Source of the DNA: Paracoccus benzoatiresistens | Lineage (GTDB): Bacteria > Pseudomonadota > Alphaproteobacteria > Rhodobacterales > Rhodobacteraceae | DNA: 56,835 nt | Assembly: GCF_026913015.1 (NCBI RefSeq) | Contig: NZ_JAPTYD010000023.1 | Coordinates: forward strand, 1 to 56,835 | Direction of reading: 5' to 3' | In this document: positions 28,479 through 39,446 of the stretch, piece by piece | How positions within the stretch are numbered: position 1 is the stretch's first letter | Layout: every line of letters starts with the position of its first letter | Program-made: the position numbers and the translations under genes | Notes under the pieces: model-generated | Told to the model about the DNA's origin: nothing | Databases searched by the model: none | What the model saw: the letters and a program-made list of their open reading frames with translations, nothing else

Positions 28479-29996
28479 ATGACCCCTGAACCCGACATGA
28501 TAGACCTTTTCGTCATTGGCGGCGGCATCAACGGCGCGGGCGTGGCCCGCGACGCCGCAGGGCGGGGTCTGAAGGTCGTCCTGTGCGAAAAGGACGACCT
28601 GGCGCAGGGCACCTCGTCACGGTCGGGCAAGCTGGTCCACGGGGGCCTGCGCTATCTGGAATATTACGAATTCCGTTTGGTCCGCGAGGCGCTGATCGAG
28701 CGAGAGGTCCTGCTGGCGGCCGCCCCGCACATCATCTGGCCGATGCGCTTCGTGCTGCCCCATTCGCCCGAGGATCGGCCCGCCTGGCTGGTCCGCCTTG
28801 GCCTGTTCCTTTACGACCACCTGGGCGGCAGGAAGAAGCTGCCCGGCACCCGCACTCTGGATCTGCGCCGCGACCCGGAAGGCGCGCCGCTGCTGGACCA
28901 GTATCACAAGGGCTTCGAATACAGCGACTGCTGGGTCGATGACGCCCGCCTTGTCGTGCTGAACGCCGTGGGCGCCGCCGAGAAGGGCGCCGAGGTCCTG
29001 ACCCGCAGCCCCTGCATCTCGGCCCGGCGCGAGAACGGCGCCTGGACCGTCCAGACCCGCAGCAGTGTGACGGGCGAAATCCGCACCTTCCGCGCCCGCT
29101 GCATCGTCAACTGCGCGGGACCCTGGGTTTCGCAGGTGATCAACAACGTCGCGGGCTCGAACTCCAGCCGCCAGGTCCGGCTGGTCAAGGGTAGCCATAT
29201 CATCGTGCCGAAATGGTGGTCGGGCCAGCAGGCCTATCTGGTCCAGAACAAGGACAAGCGGGTCATCTTCATCAACCCCTATGAAGGCGACAAGGCGCTG
29301 ATCGGCACCACCGACATCCCGTGGGAGGACCGGGCCGAGGACGTGGCCGTCTCGGACGAAGAAATCGACTATCTGCTGGCCGCCGTGAACCGCTACTTCA
29401 AGGAAAAGCTGCGCCGGTCCGATGTGCTGCACGCATTCTCCGGCGTGCGGCCGCTGTTCGACGATGGCGCGGGCAACCCTTCGGCGGTGACGCGGGACTA
29501 TGTCTTCGACCTGGACACGACCGGCGGGGCGCCGCTGCTCAATGTCTTCGGCGGCAAGATCACCACCTTCCGCGAACTGGCCGAGCGCGGGATGCACAAG
29601 CTGCGCGACATCTTCCCGAAGATGGGTCCCGACTGGACCGAGACCGCGCCCCTGCCGGGCGGCGAGATCGCCAATGCCGACTTCGAATCCTTCCTGAACC
29701 TGCTGCGCGAGTTGCACCCCTGGATGCCGCGCAAGCTGGTCGTCCATTACGCCCGCCTTTATGGCGCGCGGACCAAGGACGTGGTGGCCGGGGCCATGAG
29801 CCTCGACGGCCTTGGCCGTCACTTCGGCGGCAACCTTTACGAGGCCGAGGTCCGCTATCTGGTCGCCAGGGAATGGGCGCAGCAGCCCGAGGATGTCCTC
29901 TGGCGGCGCACCAAGCATTACCTGCACCTGACGCCGCAGGAACGCGACGCCTTTGCCGACTGGTTCCACCAATCCGATCTGGCGCAGGCCGCCTGA
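28479..29996 (+). CDS. eryB: Erythritol phosphate dehydrogenase (GlpD-like flavoprotein)
   Basis: EryB oxidises L-erythritol 4-phosphate to a tetrulose phosphate, passing electrons to the respiratory chain through FAD. The 505-residue protein has the Rossmann motif VIGGGINGAGVARDAAGRG (residues about 12-30), then GTSSRSGKLVHGGLRYLEYY as in GlpD, and the C-terminal FAD-dependent cap. Length matches Brucella EryB (about 502). It could be mistaken for glycerol-3-phosphate dehydrogenase; its place between eryA and eryC decides the call. AAAGGA precedes the start and lies within the end of eryA. Confidence 0.9.
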   Translation: MTPEPDMIDLFVIGGGINGAGVARDAAGRGLKVVLCEKDDLAQGTSSRSGKLVHGGLRYLEYYEFRLVREALIEREVLLAAAPHIIWPMRFVLPHSPEDRPAWLVRLGLFLYDHLGGRKKLPGTRTLDLRRDPEGAPLLDQYHKGFEYSDCWVDDARLVVLNAVGAAEKGAEVLTRSPCISARRENGAWTVQTRSSVTGEIRTFRARCIVNCAGPWVSQVINNVAGSNSSRQVRLVKGSHIIVPKWWSGQQAYLVQNKDKRVIFINPYEGDKALIGTTDIPWEDRAEDVAVSDEEIDYLLAAVNRYFKEKLRRSDVLHAFSGVRPLFDDGAGNPSAVTRDYVFDLDTTGGAPLLNVFGGKITTFRELAERGMHKLRDIFPKMGPDWTETAPLPGGEIANADFESFLNLLRELHPWMPRKLVVHYARLYGARTKDVVAGAMSLDGLGRHFGGNLYEAEVRYLVAREWAQQPEDVLWRRTKHYLHLTPQERDAFADWFHQSDLAQAA

Positions 29997-30007
29997 AGGA
30001 CAAGCCG

Positions 30008-30940
30008 ATGCCCTTGACGCTTTCGCTGAACACCAATCCGCTGGTCAACCGCTTCGCCGATCCCGACGATCTGATCGACACGGTCGCGCGCGACCTGCGC
30101 ATCCGCGACCTGCAACTGACGCACGAGTTCATCAACCCAAGCTGGCCCGCGCCGGTGATCCGCCGCCTGACGCGCCAGATGGCTGCTGCGCTGGAGCGCA
30201 CCGGCGTGCGCGTCACCAGCGGCATGACCGGGCCTTACGGGCGGCTCAACCACTTCGGCCATCCCGACCGCGACGTGCGGCGCTATTACGTCGATTGGTT
30301 CAAGACCTTTGCCGACATCATCGGCGACCTAGGGGGCACTTCGGTCGGCACGCAGTTCGCGATCTTTACCTATCGGGACTATGACAACCCGACACGGCGC
30401 GAGGAGCTGATCCAGATCGCCATCGACGCTTGGGCCGAGGTCGCGGACCACGCCAAGGCCGCCGGGTTGTCCTATGTCTTCTGGGAACCGATGAGCGTGA
30501 GCCGCGAGTTCGGCGAGACGATCCAGGCCTGCATGGATTTGCAGGACCGGCTGACGGCGGCGAACATGGCCGTGCCGATGTGGATGATGGCGGATATCGA
30601 CCACGGCGACGTGACCAGCCCCAATCCTGACGACACCGACCCTTATGCCTGGGCGCGCGCGGTACCGAAGGTCAGCCCCATCATCCACATCAAGCAGTCG
30701 ATGATGGACAAGTCCGGCCACCGCCCCTTCACCGCCGAATACAACGCCAAGGGCGCCGTCCAGCCCGAACCGCTGCTGGCGGCCTTTGCCGAAGGGGGCG
30801 CGGTGGACAACGAGATCTGCCTGGAGCTGTCCTTCAAGGAACGCGAGCCGAACGACCGCCAGGTGATCGCCCATATCGCCGAAAGCGTGGCCTTCTGGGC
30901 GCCGCATATCGACAGCGGCGCGGACAGCCTGCGGGTCTGA
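30008..30940 (+). CDS. eryC: Tetrulose-4-phosphate racemase EryC (TIM-barrel)
   Basis: EryC is the TIM-barrel isomerase/epimerase-like enzyme that, in Brucella, racemises tetrulose 4-phosphate between EryB and EryH. The 310-residue length equals the Brucella protein. Metal-ligand candidates sit in YVFWEPMS, MWMMADIDHGD, IIHIKQS and CLELSFKERE, the usual Glu-Asp/His-His-Glu pattern of the AP-endonuclease-2-type barrel. GAAGGA lies before the start at 30008, 11 bases after eryB. The next gene starts 1 base after its stop. Confidence 0.88.
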   Translation: MPLTLSLNTNPLVNRFADPDDLIDTVARDLRIRDLQLTHEFINPSWPAPVIRRLTRQMAAALERTGVRVTSGMTGPYGRLNHFGHPDRDVRRYYVDWFKTFADIIGDLGGTSVGTQFAIFTYRDYDNPTRREELIQIAIDAWAEVADHAKAAGLSYVFWEPMSVSREFGETIQACMDLQDRLTAANMAVPMWMMADIDHGDVTSPNPDDTDPYAWARAVPKVSPIIHIKQSMMDKSGHRPFTAEYNAKGAVQPEPLLAAFAEGGAVDNEICLELSFKEREPNDRQVIAHIAESVAFWAPHIDSGADSLRV

Positions 30941-30941
30941 C

Positions 30942-32090
30942 ATGGTCCAGCCCTTCGCCTTTGCCACGGCCACCGAGATCCTGTTCGGCAGGGGCCAGGC
31001 GGGCCTGGCGGTGGCCCGGGTGGTGGGCCTGGGGCGGCGGGTCCTGCTGGTCCATGGCCGCGACAGCGCCCGCGCGGCATGGCTGGCCGATGGACTGGCC
31101 GGGCAGGGCTGCGCGGTCGCGGGCTTCGCCGTCCCCCGGGAACCGGACATCGCGCTGATCGAGGACGGCATTGCCGCGGCAGGGGGTGCCGAGGTTATCG
31201 TCGCCATTGGCGGCGGGGCGGTCATCGACGCCGGCAAGGCCATTGCCGCGCTGGTCCCGGCTACGCGGCCCATGCTGGATCATCTCGAGGTGGTGGGGCA
31301 GGGCCTGGCCCTGGATCATCCGCCGCTGCCTTTTGTCGCCATCCCCACCACCGCAGGCACCGGGGCCGAGGTCACGCGCAACGCCGTCATCGGCGTCCCG
31401 GAACACCGCCGCAAGGTCAGCCTGCGCGACGCCCGGATGCTGCCCCGCCTTGCCATCGTGGATCCGGCGCTGACACAGGGTTGCCCGCGCGCGGTGACGC
31501 TGGCCTCGGGGCTGGACGCCATCACGCAGGTGATCGAGCCTTACGTTTGCACCCGCGCCAATCCCCTGACGGATGCGCTGTGCCGCGATGCGATCCCGCG
31601 CGGGCTGGCGGCGATCCGCCAGCTGATGGAGGGCGAGGACGCCGATGCCCGCGACGACATGGCCTGGGTGTCGCTCTGCGGCGGGCTGGCCCTTGCCAAT
31701 GCGGGGCTGGGGGCGGTCCACGGCCTTGCCGGGCCGCTTGGCGGATTGACCGGCGCCCCGCATGGCGCGATCTGCGGCGCGCTGTTGCCCCCGGTGCTGC
31801 TGGCCAATCGCCGCGCGGCGACCGACCCGGACACTGTCGAGCGTCTCGACCAGGTGGCGCGCTGGATCGGCGCGGCCTTTGATACGCCCATGGCCTCGAT
31901 GGCCGAGGCTGCGCGCGTCCTGGCCGATTGGTCCCATGGCGCGGGCCTGCCTGCCCTGTCGGCCCTGGGCATCGGGCCGGAGGCGCAGGCGGCAGCGGCC
32001 GAAGCCGCCGCAAGCTCGTCCTCGATGAAGGCCAATCCTGCAGCGCTGACCCCCGGAAGCCTGCGGCGCATCATGGAGGACGCGGGCTGA
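30942..32090 (+). CDS. Iron-containing (group III) alcohol dehydrogenase
   Basis: A 382-residue NAD(P)-dependent dehydrogenase. The cofactor motif is AIGGGAVIDAGKAIAA (residues about 86-101), followed by IPTTAGTGAEVT. The metal site reads GLDAITQVIEPY, AVHGLAGPLGG and GAPHGAICG, giving one Asp and two His; the usual second His is Gln, as seen in a subgroup of this family. It is fused into the ery operon, 1 base after eryC and overlapping eryD by 1 base. It is not part of the Brucella eryABCD core. It might oxidise another polyol or reduce an aldehyde side product. Confidence 0.88.
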   Translation: MVQPFAFATATEILFGRGQAGLAVARVVGLGRRVLLVHGRDSARAAWLADGLAGQGCAVAGFAVPREPDIALIEDGIAAAGGAEVIVAIGGGAVIDAGKAIAALVPATRPMLDHLEVVGQGLALDHPPLPFVAIPTTAGTGAEVTRNAVIGVPEHRRKVSLRDARMLPRLAIVDPALTQGCPRAVTLASGLDAITQVIEPYVCTRANPLTDALCRDAIPRGLAAIRQLMEGEDADARDDMAWVSLCGGLALANAGLGAVHGLAGPLGGLTGAPHGAICGALLPPVLLANRRAATDPDTVERLDQVARWIGAAFDTPMASMAEAARVLADWSHGAGLPALSALGIGPEAQAAAAEAAASSSSMKANPAALTPGSLRRIMEDAG

Positions 32091-33040
32091 TGGCGCGGCG
32101 AGGCGGAATCGACCCGGAACAAAGCCTCGCCCTCCGCGCGGCCTGGCTGCACTACGCGGGCGGGCTAACCCAGGCGGCGGTGGCCAAGCGGCTGGGCGTC
32201 ACCGGCGTCAAGGCGCATCGGCTGATTGCGCGCGCCGTGGCCGAGGGCGTCGTCAAGGTTTCCATCGACGGCGAGATCGTCGAATGCGCCGTGCTGGAGG
32301 ACAGGCTGTGCCAGCGTTACGGCCTTGCCTTCTGCGAGGTGGCCCCCGACCTGGGCGAAGAGGGAATGCCCCTGCGCGCCCTGGGCCTGGCAGGGGCCAG
32401 CTTCCTGCGCCGCGAAATCGAGCGCGGTGAATACAAGGTTATCGGCCTGGGCCACGGGCGCACGCTGGCGGCGGCGGTCAACGAGTTGCCGCGTTTCGAT
32501 GCGAACGGCACCCGCTTCGTGTCCCTGCTGGGCGGGCTGACGCGCAACTATTCGGCCAATCGTCACGACGTGATGCACCGCCTGGCCGAAAAGACCGGCG
32601 CGCAGGCCTATGTCCTGCCGGTGCCGTTCTTCGCCAATTCCGAATCGGACCGCGCGGTGCTGCTGGCCCAGCCCGGCGTGCGCGAGATCTTCGATCTGGC
32701 CAATGGCGCCGGTTTGAAGATCGTGGGCATGGGCACGGTCGATCCCGGAGCGCAGCTTGTCGCCTCTGGCATGATCGAGCCGCGGGAGATCGATGAAATC
32801 CGCGCCGCGGGCGGCGTCGGCGAGATGATGGGGCATTTCTTCGATGCCCAGGGCCATGTGCTGGACACGACCCTGACCGCGCGCACCCTGTCGGCATCGC
32901 TGGACGAACCGGGCGACAGCCGCCTGGTGCTGATCGCGGGGGGCGCCGACAAGGTCGAGGCAATCCGCGCCGCCCTGCGCAGCGGTCGGCTGAAGGGCCT
33001 GATCACGGACGAGATCACGGCACGCGCCCTGGCCGAGTAG
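32090..33040 (+). CDS. eryD: SorC-family repressor of the erythritol operon
   Basis: The 316-residue regulator has an N-terminal helix-turn-helix (TQAAVAKRLGVTGVKAHRLI, residues about 27-46) and a large sugar-phosphate-binding domain (residues about 65-310) with GLGHGRTLAAAVNELP and IAGGADKVEAIRAAL, typical of SorC/DeoR-C proteins. Brucella EryD has the same length and represses ery genes until an inducer from the pathway binds. It ends the eryABC-ADH-eryD operon with a TGATG overlap, so it should be autoregulated. Confidence 0.9.
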   Translation: MARRGGIDPEQSLALRAAWLHYAGGLTQAAVAKRLGVTGVKAHRLIARAVAEGVVKVSIDGEIVECAVLEDRLCQRYGLAFCEVAPDLGEEGMPLRALGLAGASFLRREIERGEYKVIGLGHGRTLAAAVNELPRFDANGTRFVSLLGGLTRNYSANRHDVMHRLAEKTGAQAYVLPVPFFANSESDRAVLLAQPGVREIFDLANGAGLKIVGMGTVDPGAQLVASGMIEPREIDEIRAAGGVGEMMGHFFDAQGHVLDTTLTARTLSASLDEPGDSRLVLIAGGADKVEAIRAALRSGRLKGLITDEITARALAE

Positions 33041-33053
33041 CCGGAACGCAAAA

Positions 33054-33076
33054 CGGGTCGGGCAAGGCCCGACCCG
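33054..33076. terminator. Terminator between eryD and tkt
   Basis: A perfect 10-base stem CGGGTCGGGC / GCCCGACCCG with an AAG loop. On the minus strand it is followed by TTTTG, so it mainly ends tkt. On the plus strand there is no T-run, but the stem may still slow transcription leaving eryD. Confidence 0.75.
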
Positions 33077-33123
33077 GTCGCTGTCGCTGGACCCCGCGCG
33101 CGCTGACGCGCGCAGGCCTGTGG

Positions 33124-35154
<2,031 letters not shown>

Positions 35155-35200
35155 GTGGTCCTCCGACGGGTTTGGGGGTGAATAACCCGGCATGGGGCAG

Positions 35201-35277
35201 ATCACAACAATAATCACAAATGGACATCACAATGTCACATATTTCATGTTGATAAATCTGCTGCCGATGTTACATAT
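35201..35277. promoter_or_regulatory. Operator-rich divergent region of tkt and eryR
   Basis: An AT-rich pocket holds three direct repeats ATCACAA (35201, 35213, 35226), a pair ATGTCACATAT (35232-35242) and ATGTTACATAT (35267-35277), and an inverted repeat GACAT-CACA-ATGTC (35223-35236). Placed between divergent starts, these are candidate binding sites for EryR itself. No -35/-10 pair stood out clearly. Confidence 0.55.
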
Positions 35278-35299
35278 GGCTTGGAAAGCGGAGGATCAG

Positions 35300-36064
35300 G
35301 TGAAGCGCGAGGAACGCAGGCAGGCGATCATGGATCTTCTGGTCGGCGCGCGTGCCGTGGACCTGGACGATCTGGCCGACCGCTTTGCCGTGTCGCGCAT
35401 GACCATCCACCGCGACCTGGACGACCTGGAGCAGGCGGGCCTTTTGCGAAAGGTTCGCGGCGGCGCCACCATCGAGGCAGGCACCCAGTTCGAAAGCGAC
35501 TTCCGCATCCGCGCCCTGCAGGACAGCGACGCCAAGGCCCGCATGGCCCGCGCGGCGCTGGATCTGGTGGAACCCGGCATGACGGTCATGGTCAATGACG
35601 GATCCATGGCGGCGCTGCTGGGCGCCAACTTGGTCAACAAGGCGCCGCTGACGGTCATCACCAACAACGCCGCCGTCATCGAGCGGCTGAAGGATGCGCC
35701 GCGCGTCACGCTGATCGCGCTTGGCGGCACCTACAGCGCCAAGTTCAACGGCTTCTTCGGCGTCGTGACCGAGGATGCGCTGTCGCGGCTGCGGGCCGAT
35801 CTGGCCTTTATCTCGACCCCCGCCGTGGCCGGGCTGCGCGCCTTTCACATGGACGACGCGGCGGTCCGCGCCAAGCGCGCCATGATCGCCGCCGCGGACC
35901 GCGCCGTGCTGCTGGTCAACCACACCCGCTTTGGCCGGTCGGCGCTGCACGCGCTGGCCGACCTGGCCGACTTCGATGCCATCATCACCGATGCCGCCCC
36001 CGCGCCCGAAGATCGCGCCGCGATCGACCGCGCCGGGCTGCGGCTGACCATTGCCCGCGACTGA
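35300..36064 (+). CDS. eryR: DeoR-family regulator of the erythritol isomerase operon
   Basis: A 254-residue repressor with a DeoR helix-turn-helix near the N-terminus (VDLDDLADRFAVSRMTIHRD, residues about 18-37) and a sugar-phosphate-sensing domain (LVEPGMTVMVNDGS to AVRAKRAMIAAADRAVLLV, residues about 90-200). The GTG at 35300 is chosen as start because GGAGGA lies 6 bases before it and the length is then standard; an upstream ATG at 35276 lacks such a site. It heads eryR-eryH-eryI-fbp-fba, as the Brucella gene heads its isomerase operon. Confidence 0.85.
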   Translation: MKREERRQAIMDLLVGARAVDLDDLADRFAVSRMTIHRDLDDLEQAGLLRKVRGGATIEAGTQFESDFRIRALQDSDAKARMARAALDLVEPGMTVMVNDGSMAALLGANLVNKAPLTVITNNAAVIERLKDAPRVTLIALGGTYSAKFNGFFGVVTEDALSRLRADLAFISTPAVAGLRAFHMDDAAVRAKRAMIAAADRAVLLVNHTRFGRSALHALADLADFDAIITDAAPAPEDRAAIDRAGLRLTIARD

Positions 36065-36077
36065 ACTGAGGACTGAC

Positions 36078-36839
36078 ATGACGGATTTCTGGATCGGCAC
36101 AAGCTGGAAGATGAACAAGACGCTGGCCGAGGCGCGCGTCTTTGCCGAAGGGCTGGCCGCTGTGGACAGCGACCGCGACCCGCGCATCCAGCGCTTCGTG
36201 ATCCCGCCCTTCACCGCCGTGCGGCAGGTCAAGGAATGGCTGGCCGGGACCAGCGTCAAGGTCGGCGCGCAGAACATGCACTGGGCCGACGAGGGCGCCT
36301 GGACGGGCGAGGTTTCGCCGGTGATGCTTAAGGATTGCAACCTCGACATCGTGGAACTGGGCCACAGCGAACGCCGCGAGCATTTCGGCGAAACGGACGA
36401 GACCGTCGGCCTCAAGACCGAGGCCGCCGTCCGCCACGGGCTGATCCCGCTGATCTGCATCGGCGAAACACTGGCCGAACGCGAGGCGGGTCGCGCGCAG
36501 GACGTCCTGGAAACCCAGGTGCGGGGCGCGCTTGGCAAGCTGTCCGGCGACCAGAAGGCCGCTGAAATCCTGCTGGCATACGAACCCGTCTGGGCCATCG
36601 GGGTCAACGGGATCCCCGCGACCTCGGACTATGCCGATGCGCGCCAGGCCGAGATCATCGCGGTGGCCGGCGATGTGCTGGGGCGCAAGCTGCCCTGCCT
36701 TTACGGCGGCTCGGTCAATCCGGGCAACTGCGAGGAACTGATTTCCTGCCCGCATATTGACGGGCTGTTCATCGGCCGGTCCGCCTGGAACGTCGAAGGC
36801 TATCTCAACATCCTGGCGCTTTGCGCCGCCAAAATCTGA
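36078..36839 (+). CDS. eryH: TpiA-like D-3-tetrulose-4-phosphate isomerase
   Basis: A 253-residue triose-phosphate-isomerase fold protein. Catalytic residues are kept: Lys in SWKMNK (about residue 11), His in ELGHSERR (about 95), Glu in YEPVWAIG (about 170) and the phosphate loop [12 protein letters not shown]. The N-terminus reads [16 protein letters not shown] in place of the canonical NWKMNGT; the same variant marks Brucella EryH (TpiA2), a tetrulose-phosphate isomerase. GAGGAC precedes the start, 13 bases after eryR. A glycolytic TpiA would be expected elsewhere in the genome. Confidence 0.87.
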   Translation: MTDFWIGTSWKMNKTLAEARVFAEGLAAVDSDRDPRIQRFVIPPFTAVRQVKEWLAGTSVKVGAQNMHWADEGAWTGEVSPVMLKDCNLDIVELGHSERREHFGETDETVGLKTEAAVRHGLIPLICIGETLAEREAGRAQDVLETQVRGALGKLSGDQKAAEILLAYEPVWAIGVNGIPATSDYADARQAEIIAVAGDVLGRKLPCLYGGSVNPGNCEELISCPHIDGLFIGRSAWNVEGYLNILALCAAKI

Positions 36840-36852
36840 AGGAGAAGACATC

Positions 36853-37314
36853 ATGAAACTGGCAATCGCAGGCGACAGCGCGGGCGAGGGTCTGGCCAAG
36901 GTCCTGGCCGATCACCTGAAGGACAAGCACGAGGTGTCGGAAATCAGCCGCACCGACGCCGGCGCGGACGCGTTCTATGCCAACCTGTCCGACCGGGTGG
37001 CAAGCCAGGTCAAGGACGGCACCTTTGACCGTGCCATCCTGGTCTGCGGGACCGGCATCGGCGTCTGCATCGCGGCCAACAAGGTTCCCGGCATCCGCGC
37101 CGCGCTGACCCATGACACCTACTCCGCCGAACGCGCCGCGCTGTCGAACGACGCGCATATCATCACCATGGGCGCCCGCGTCATCGGCCCGGAACTGGCC
37201 AAGGCCATCGCCGACAAGTGGCTGGCCGAAACCGACAACTTCGACAAGGCGGGCAAGTCGGCAGGCAACGTGAACGCCATCGACGCGGTCGATGCGAAAT
37301 ACAACAAGGCCTGA
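36853..37314 (+). CDS. eryI: RpiB-like D-erythrulose-4-phosphate isomerase
   Basis: A 153-residue RpiB/LacAB-type sugar-phosphate isomerase. It begins [20 protein letters not shown] and carries [19 protein letters not shown] with the catalytic Cys and anion-binding loop (residues about 63-81), then HDTYSAERA. In Brucella the partner of EryH makes D-erythrose 4-phosphate, the end product of the pathway. AAGGAG lies before the start; spacing to eryH is 13 bases and to fbp 1 base, so these are one transcript. Confidence 0.88.
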   Translation: MKLAIAGDSAGEGLAKVLADHLKDKHEVSEISRTDAGADAFYANLSDRVASQVKDGTFDRAILVCGTGIGVCIAANKVPGIRAALTHDTYSAERAALSNDAHIITMGARVIGPELAKAIADKWLAETDNFDKAGKSAGNVNAIDAVDAKYNKA

Positions 37315-37315
37315 G

Positions 37316-38296
37316 ATGCTGAAACTGCCGAACGACGGCCCGGCAACGGGCCGCCTGCTGTCGCAGGTGCTGACGGGGGATGGCCCTGCCGCGATTGTCC
37401 ACGCGATTGCGCGGGCGCAGGCGCCTTTGATGCAGCGCCTTGCCGCGGGCCGCCTGCATGGCGATCCGACCGAGATCGTCGGTCTGAACGACACCGGCGA
37501 CAAGCAGAAGGCGCTGGACGTGGGCGCGCATCACCACATGATCGCGGCCCTGCGCGATGCGGGCGTCCGCCAGGTGCTGTCCGAGGAAGCCGAGGCGGTC
37601 ATCGAGCTGAACCCCGACGGGGCCTGGGACGTGGCGATGGACCCCATCGACGGGTCGGGCAGCATCGGCATCGGCGCGCCGCTGGGAATGCTGTTCAGCG
37701 TCCTGCCCGCCGCGCCGGAAGGCTTCCTGCGCACGGGTGAGTCGGTCGTGGCGGCGGGCTATACCTCGTTCGGCCATTCGATGGACTTCGGCTGGTCCCT
37801 GGGCGACGGCACCCATATCGCGGGCTGGGACGCCGAAGCGGGCGAGTTCCGCCTGGTGCGCGAGAATGTCACGCTGAAGCCGACCGCCTCGACCATCGCC
37901 TATAACGCGTCCAACGAGCGCCACTGGGAGCCGGGCCTGCAACGCTGGGTCGCGGATCTCCGGGCGGGCAGGGATGGGCCGCGCGGGCGCGACTTCAACA
38001 TGCGCTGGCTGGCCGCCGCGGTGGGCGAATTGCACCGCATCCTGCTGAACGGCGGCGCTTTCCTGTATCCCGCCGACCGGCGCAAGGGTTACGAGAACGG
38101 GCGGCTGCGGCTGGTCTATGAATGCATGCCTATCGCCTTCCTGGTCGAACAGGCGGGCGGGCTGGCATCGGATGGCACCCAGCCGATCCGTTACCGCAAA
38201 CCGTTTGCGCTACACGACATGACGCCCCTGATATTCGGCGCTAAGGACGAGGTCGAGACGATCCTCGGCTATCTTGCCGGGCCAAGCAAAGGATAA
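37316..38296 (+). CDS. fbp: Class I fructose-1,6-bisphosphatase
   Basis: A 326-residue phosphatase of the inositol-phosphatase fold. The metal site DPIDGSGSIGIGAPLG (about residue 109) and the C-terminal sugar-binding YPADRRKGYENGRLRLVYE to AFLVEQAGG identify class I Fbp, not GlpX. Alphaproteobacterial enzymes of this class often also cleave sedoheptulose 1,7-bisphosphate. Its place in the ery operon, between eryI and fba, suggests a role in dealing with erythrose 4-phosphate or in gluconeogenesis during growth on erythritol. It starts 1 base after eryI. Confidence 0.92.
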   Translation: MLKLPNDGPATGRLLSQVLTGDGPAAIVHAIARAQAPLMQRLAAGRLHGDPTEIVGLNDTGDKQKALDVGAHHHMIAALRDAGVRQVLSEEAEAVIELNPDGAWDVAMDPIDGSGSIGIGAPLGMLFSVLPAAPEGFLRTGESVVAAGYTSFGHSMDFGWSLGDGTHIAGWDAEAGEFRLVRENVTLKPTASTIAYNASNERHWEPGLQRWVADLRAGRDGPRGRDFNMRWLAAAVGELHRILLNGGAFLYPADRRKGYENGRLRLVYECMPIAFLVEQAGGLASDGTQPIRYRKPFALHDMTPLIFGAKDEVETILGYLAGPSKG

Positions 38297-38302
38297 GATT
38301 TC

Positions 38303-39337
38303 ATGGCTATGATTACCCTGCGCCAGCTTCTCGACCACGCGGCCGAGAATGGCTACGCAGTCCCCGCCTTCAACATCAACAACATGGAGCAGGGCCTGGC
38401 GATCATGACCGCGGCTGCGGCGACGAAATCGCCGGTGATCCTGCAGGCCAGCCGGGGCGCGCGCGCATACGCCAACGATCTGGTCCTGGCCGGGCTGATC
38501 CAGGGCTTTGCCAAGGCCTTCCCGGACATCCCGCTGTGCATGCATCTGGACCACGGCAACGGCCTGGCCACCTGCGCCACCGCCATCCAGAACGGCTTCA
38601 CCAGCGTGATGATGGACGGCAGCCTGAAGGCCGACGGCAAGACGCCCGCCGATTACGACTATAACCGCGACATCACCGCCAAGGTGGTCGAGATGGCCCA
38701 TGCCTGCGGTGTCTCGGTCGAGGGCGAACTGGGCGTGCTGGGCAGCCTGGAAACCGGCATGGGTGACCAGGAGGACGGCCACGGCGCGACCGAGAAGCTG
38801 GGCCACGACCAGCTGCTGACCGACCCCGACGAGGCCGTGCGCTTCGTCAACGACACCAAGGTGGACGCGCTGGCGATCGCCATGGGCACCTCGCACGGGG
38901 CCTATAAGTTCTCGCGCAAGCCCGACGGCGACATCCTGGCGATGAACGTGATCGAGGAAATCCACACCCGTCTGCCCAACACCCACCTGGTGATGCACGG
39001 GTCGTCCTCGGTCCCCGAGGATCTGCAGCAGATCATCAACAGCTATGGCGGCGACATCAAGCCGACCTGGGGCGTCCCGGTCGAGGAGATCCAGCGCGGC
39101 ATCAAGCACGGCGTGCGCAAGGTCAACATCGACACCGACAACCGCTTGGCCATGACCGCCGCGATCCGCAAGGTCTTTGCCGAGGAACCCTCCGAGTTCG
39201 ACCCGCGCAAATACCTCAAGCCCGCGATGCAGATGATGTCGCAGGTCTGCAAGGACCGCTTCGAGGCTTTCGGGACGGCCGGCAATGCCGACAAGATCGT
39301 GCCGCTGCCGTTGTCGGTGATGGCCGCGCGGTACTGA
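38303..39337 (+). CDS. fba: Class II fructose-bisphosphate aldolase
   Basis: A 344-residue zinc aldolase. Markers are [13 protein letters not shown], the zinc-site HLDHG (about residue 81), [10 protein letters not shown], the glycine-rich [10 protein letters not shown], and [11 protein letters not shown] with the second His. The [23 protein letters not shown] stretch is typical of the CbbA-like subgroup. Such enzymes also join DHAP with erythrose 4-phosphate to give sedoheptulose 1,7-bisphosphate. It is the last gene of the eryR operon and is followed by a clear terminator. Its ribosome site AAAGGA lies inside the end of fbp. Confidence 0.95.
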   Translation: MAMITLRQLLDHAAENGYAVPAFNINNMEQGLAIMTAAAATKSPVILQASRGARAYANDLVLAGLIQGFAKAFPDIPLCMHLDHGNGLATCATAIQNGFTSVMMDGSLKADGKTPADYDYNRDITAKVVEMAHACGVSVEGELGVLGSLETGMGDQEDGHGATEKLGHDQLLTDPDEAVRFVNDTKVDALAIAMGTSHGAYKFSRKPDGDILAMNVIEEIHTRLPNTHLVMHGSSSVPEDLQQIINSYGGDIKPTWGVPVEEIQRGIKHGVRKVNIDTDNRLAMTAAIRKVFAEEPSEFDPRKYLKPAMQMMSQVCKDRFEAFGTAGNADKIVPLPLSVMAARY

Positions 39338-39358
39338 CCGACCCCGCTGAGCGAAAGA

Positions 39359-39387
39359 ACGGCCACCCCTGGCGGGTGGCCGTTTTT
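39359..39387 (+). terminator. Intrinsic terminator of the eryR-fba operon
   Basis: ACGGCCACCC and GGGTGGCCGT form a perfect 10-base stem around a 5-base loop, then TTTTTCG. It ends the erythritol isomerase operon. Confidence 0.9.
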
Positions 39388-39446
39388 CGTTCAGCCTGAC
39401 GCGGGCGCGTTATCCCCGTGCCGGTCAGGCCAGCGGCCGCGCCGCC

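Noticed and set aside
28479..29996. Ordinary glycerol-3-phosphate dehydrogenase GlpD
   Set aside because: Fold and motifs fit both, but location between eryA and eryC and a matching length favour EryB.
36078..36839. Glycolytic triose-phosphate isomerase
   Set aside because: The altered [11 protein letters not shown] start and the operon with eryR, eryI point to EryH. The glycolytic enzyme is expected elsewhere.
37316..38296. GlpX (class II bisphosphatase)
   Set aside because: The DPIDGSGSIG site and the GRLRLVYE to LVEQAGG ending belong to class I Fbp.
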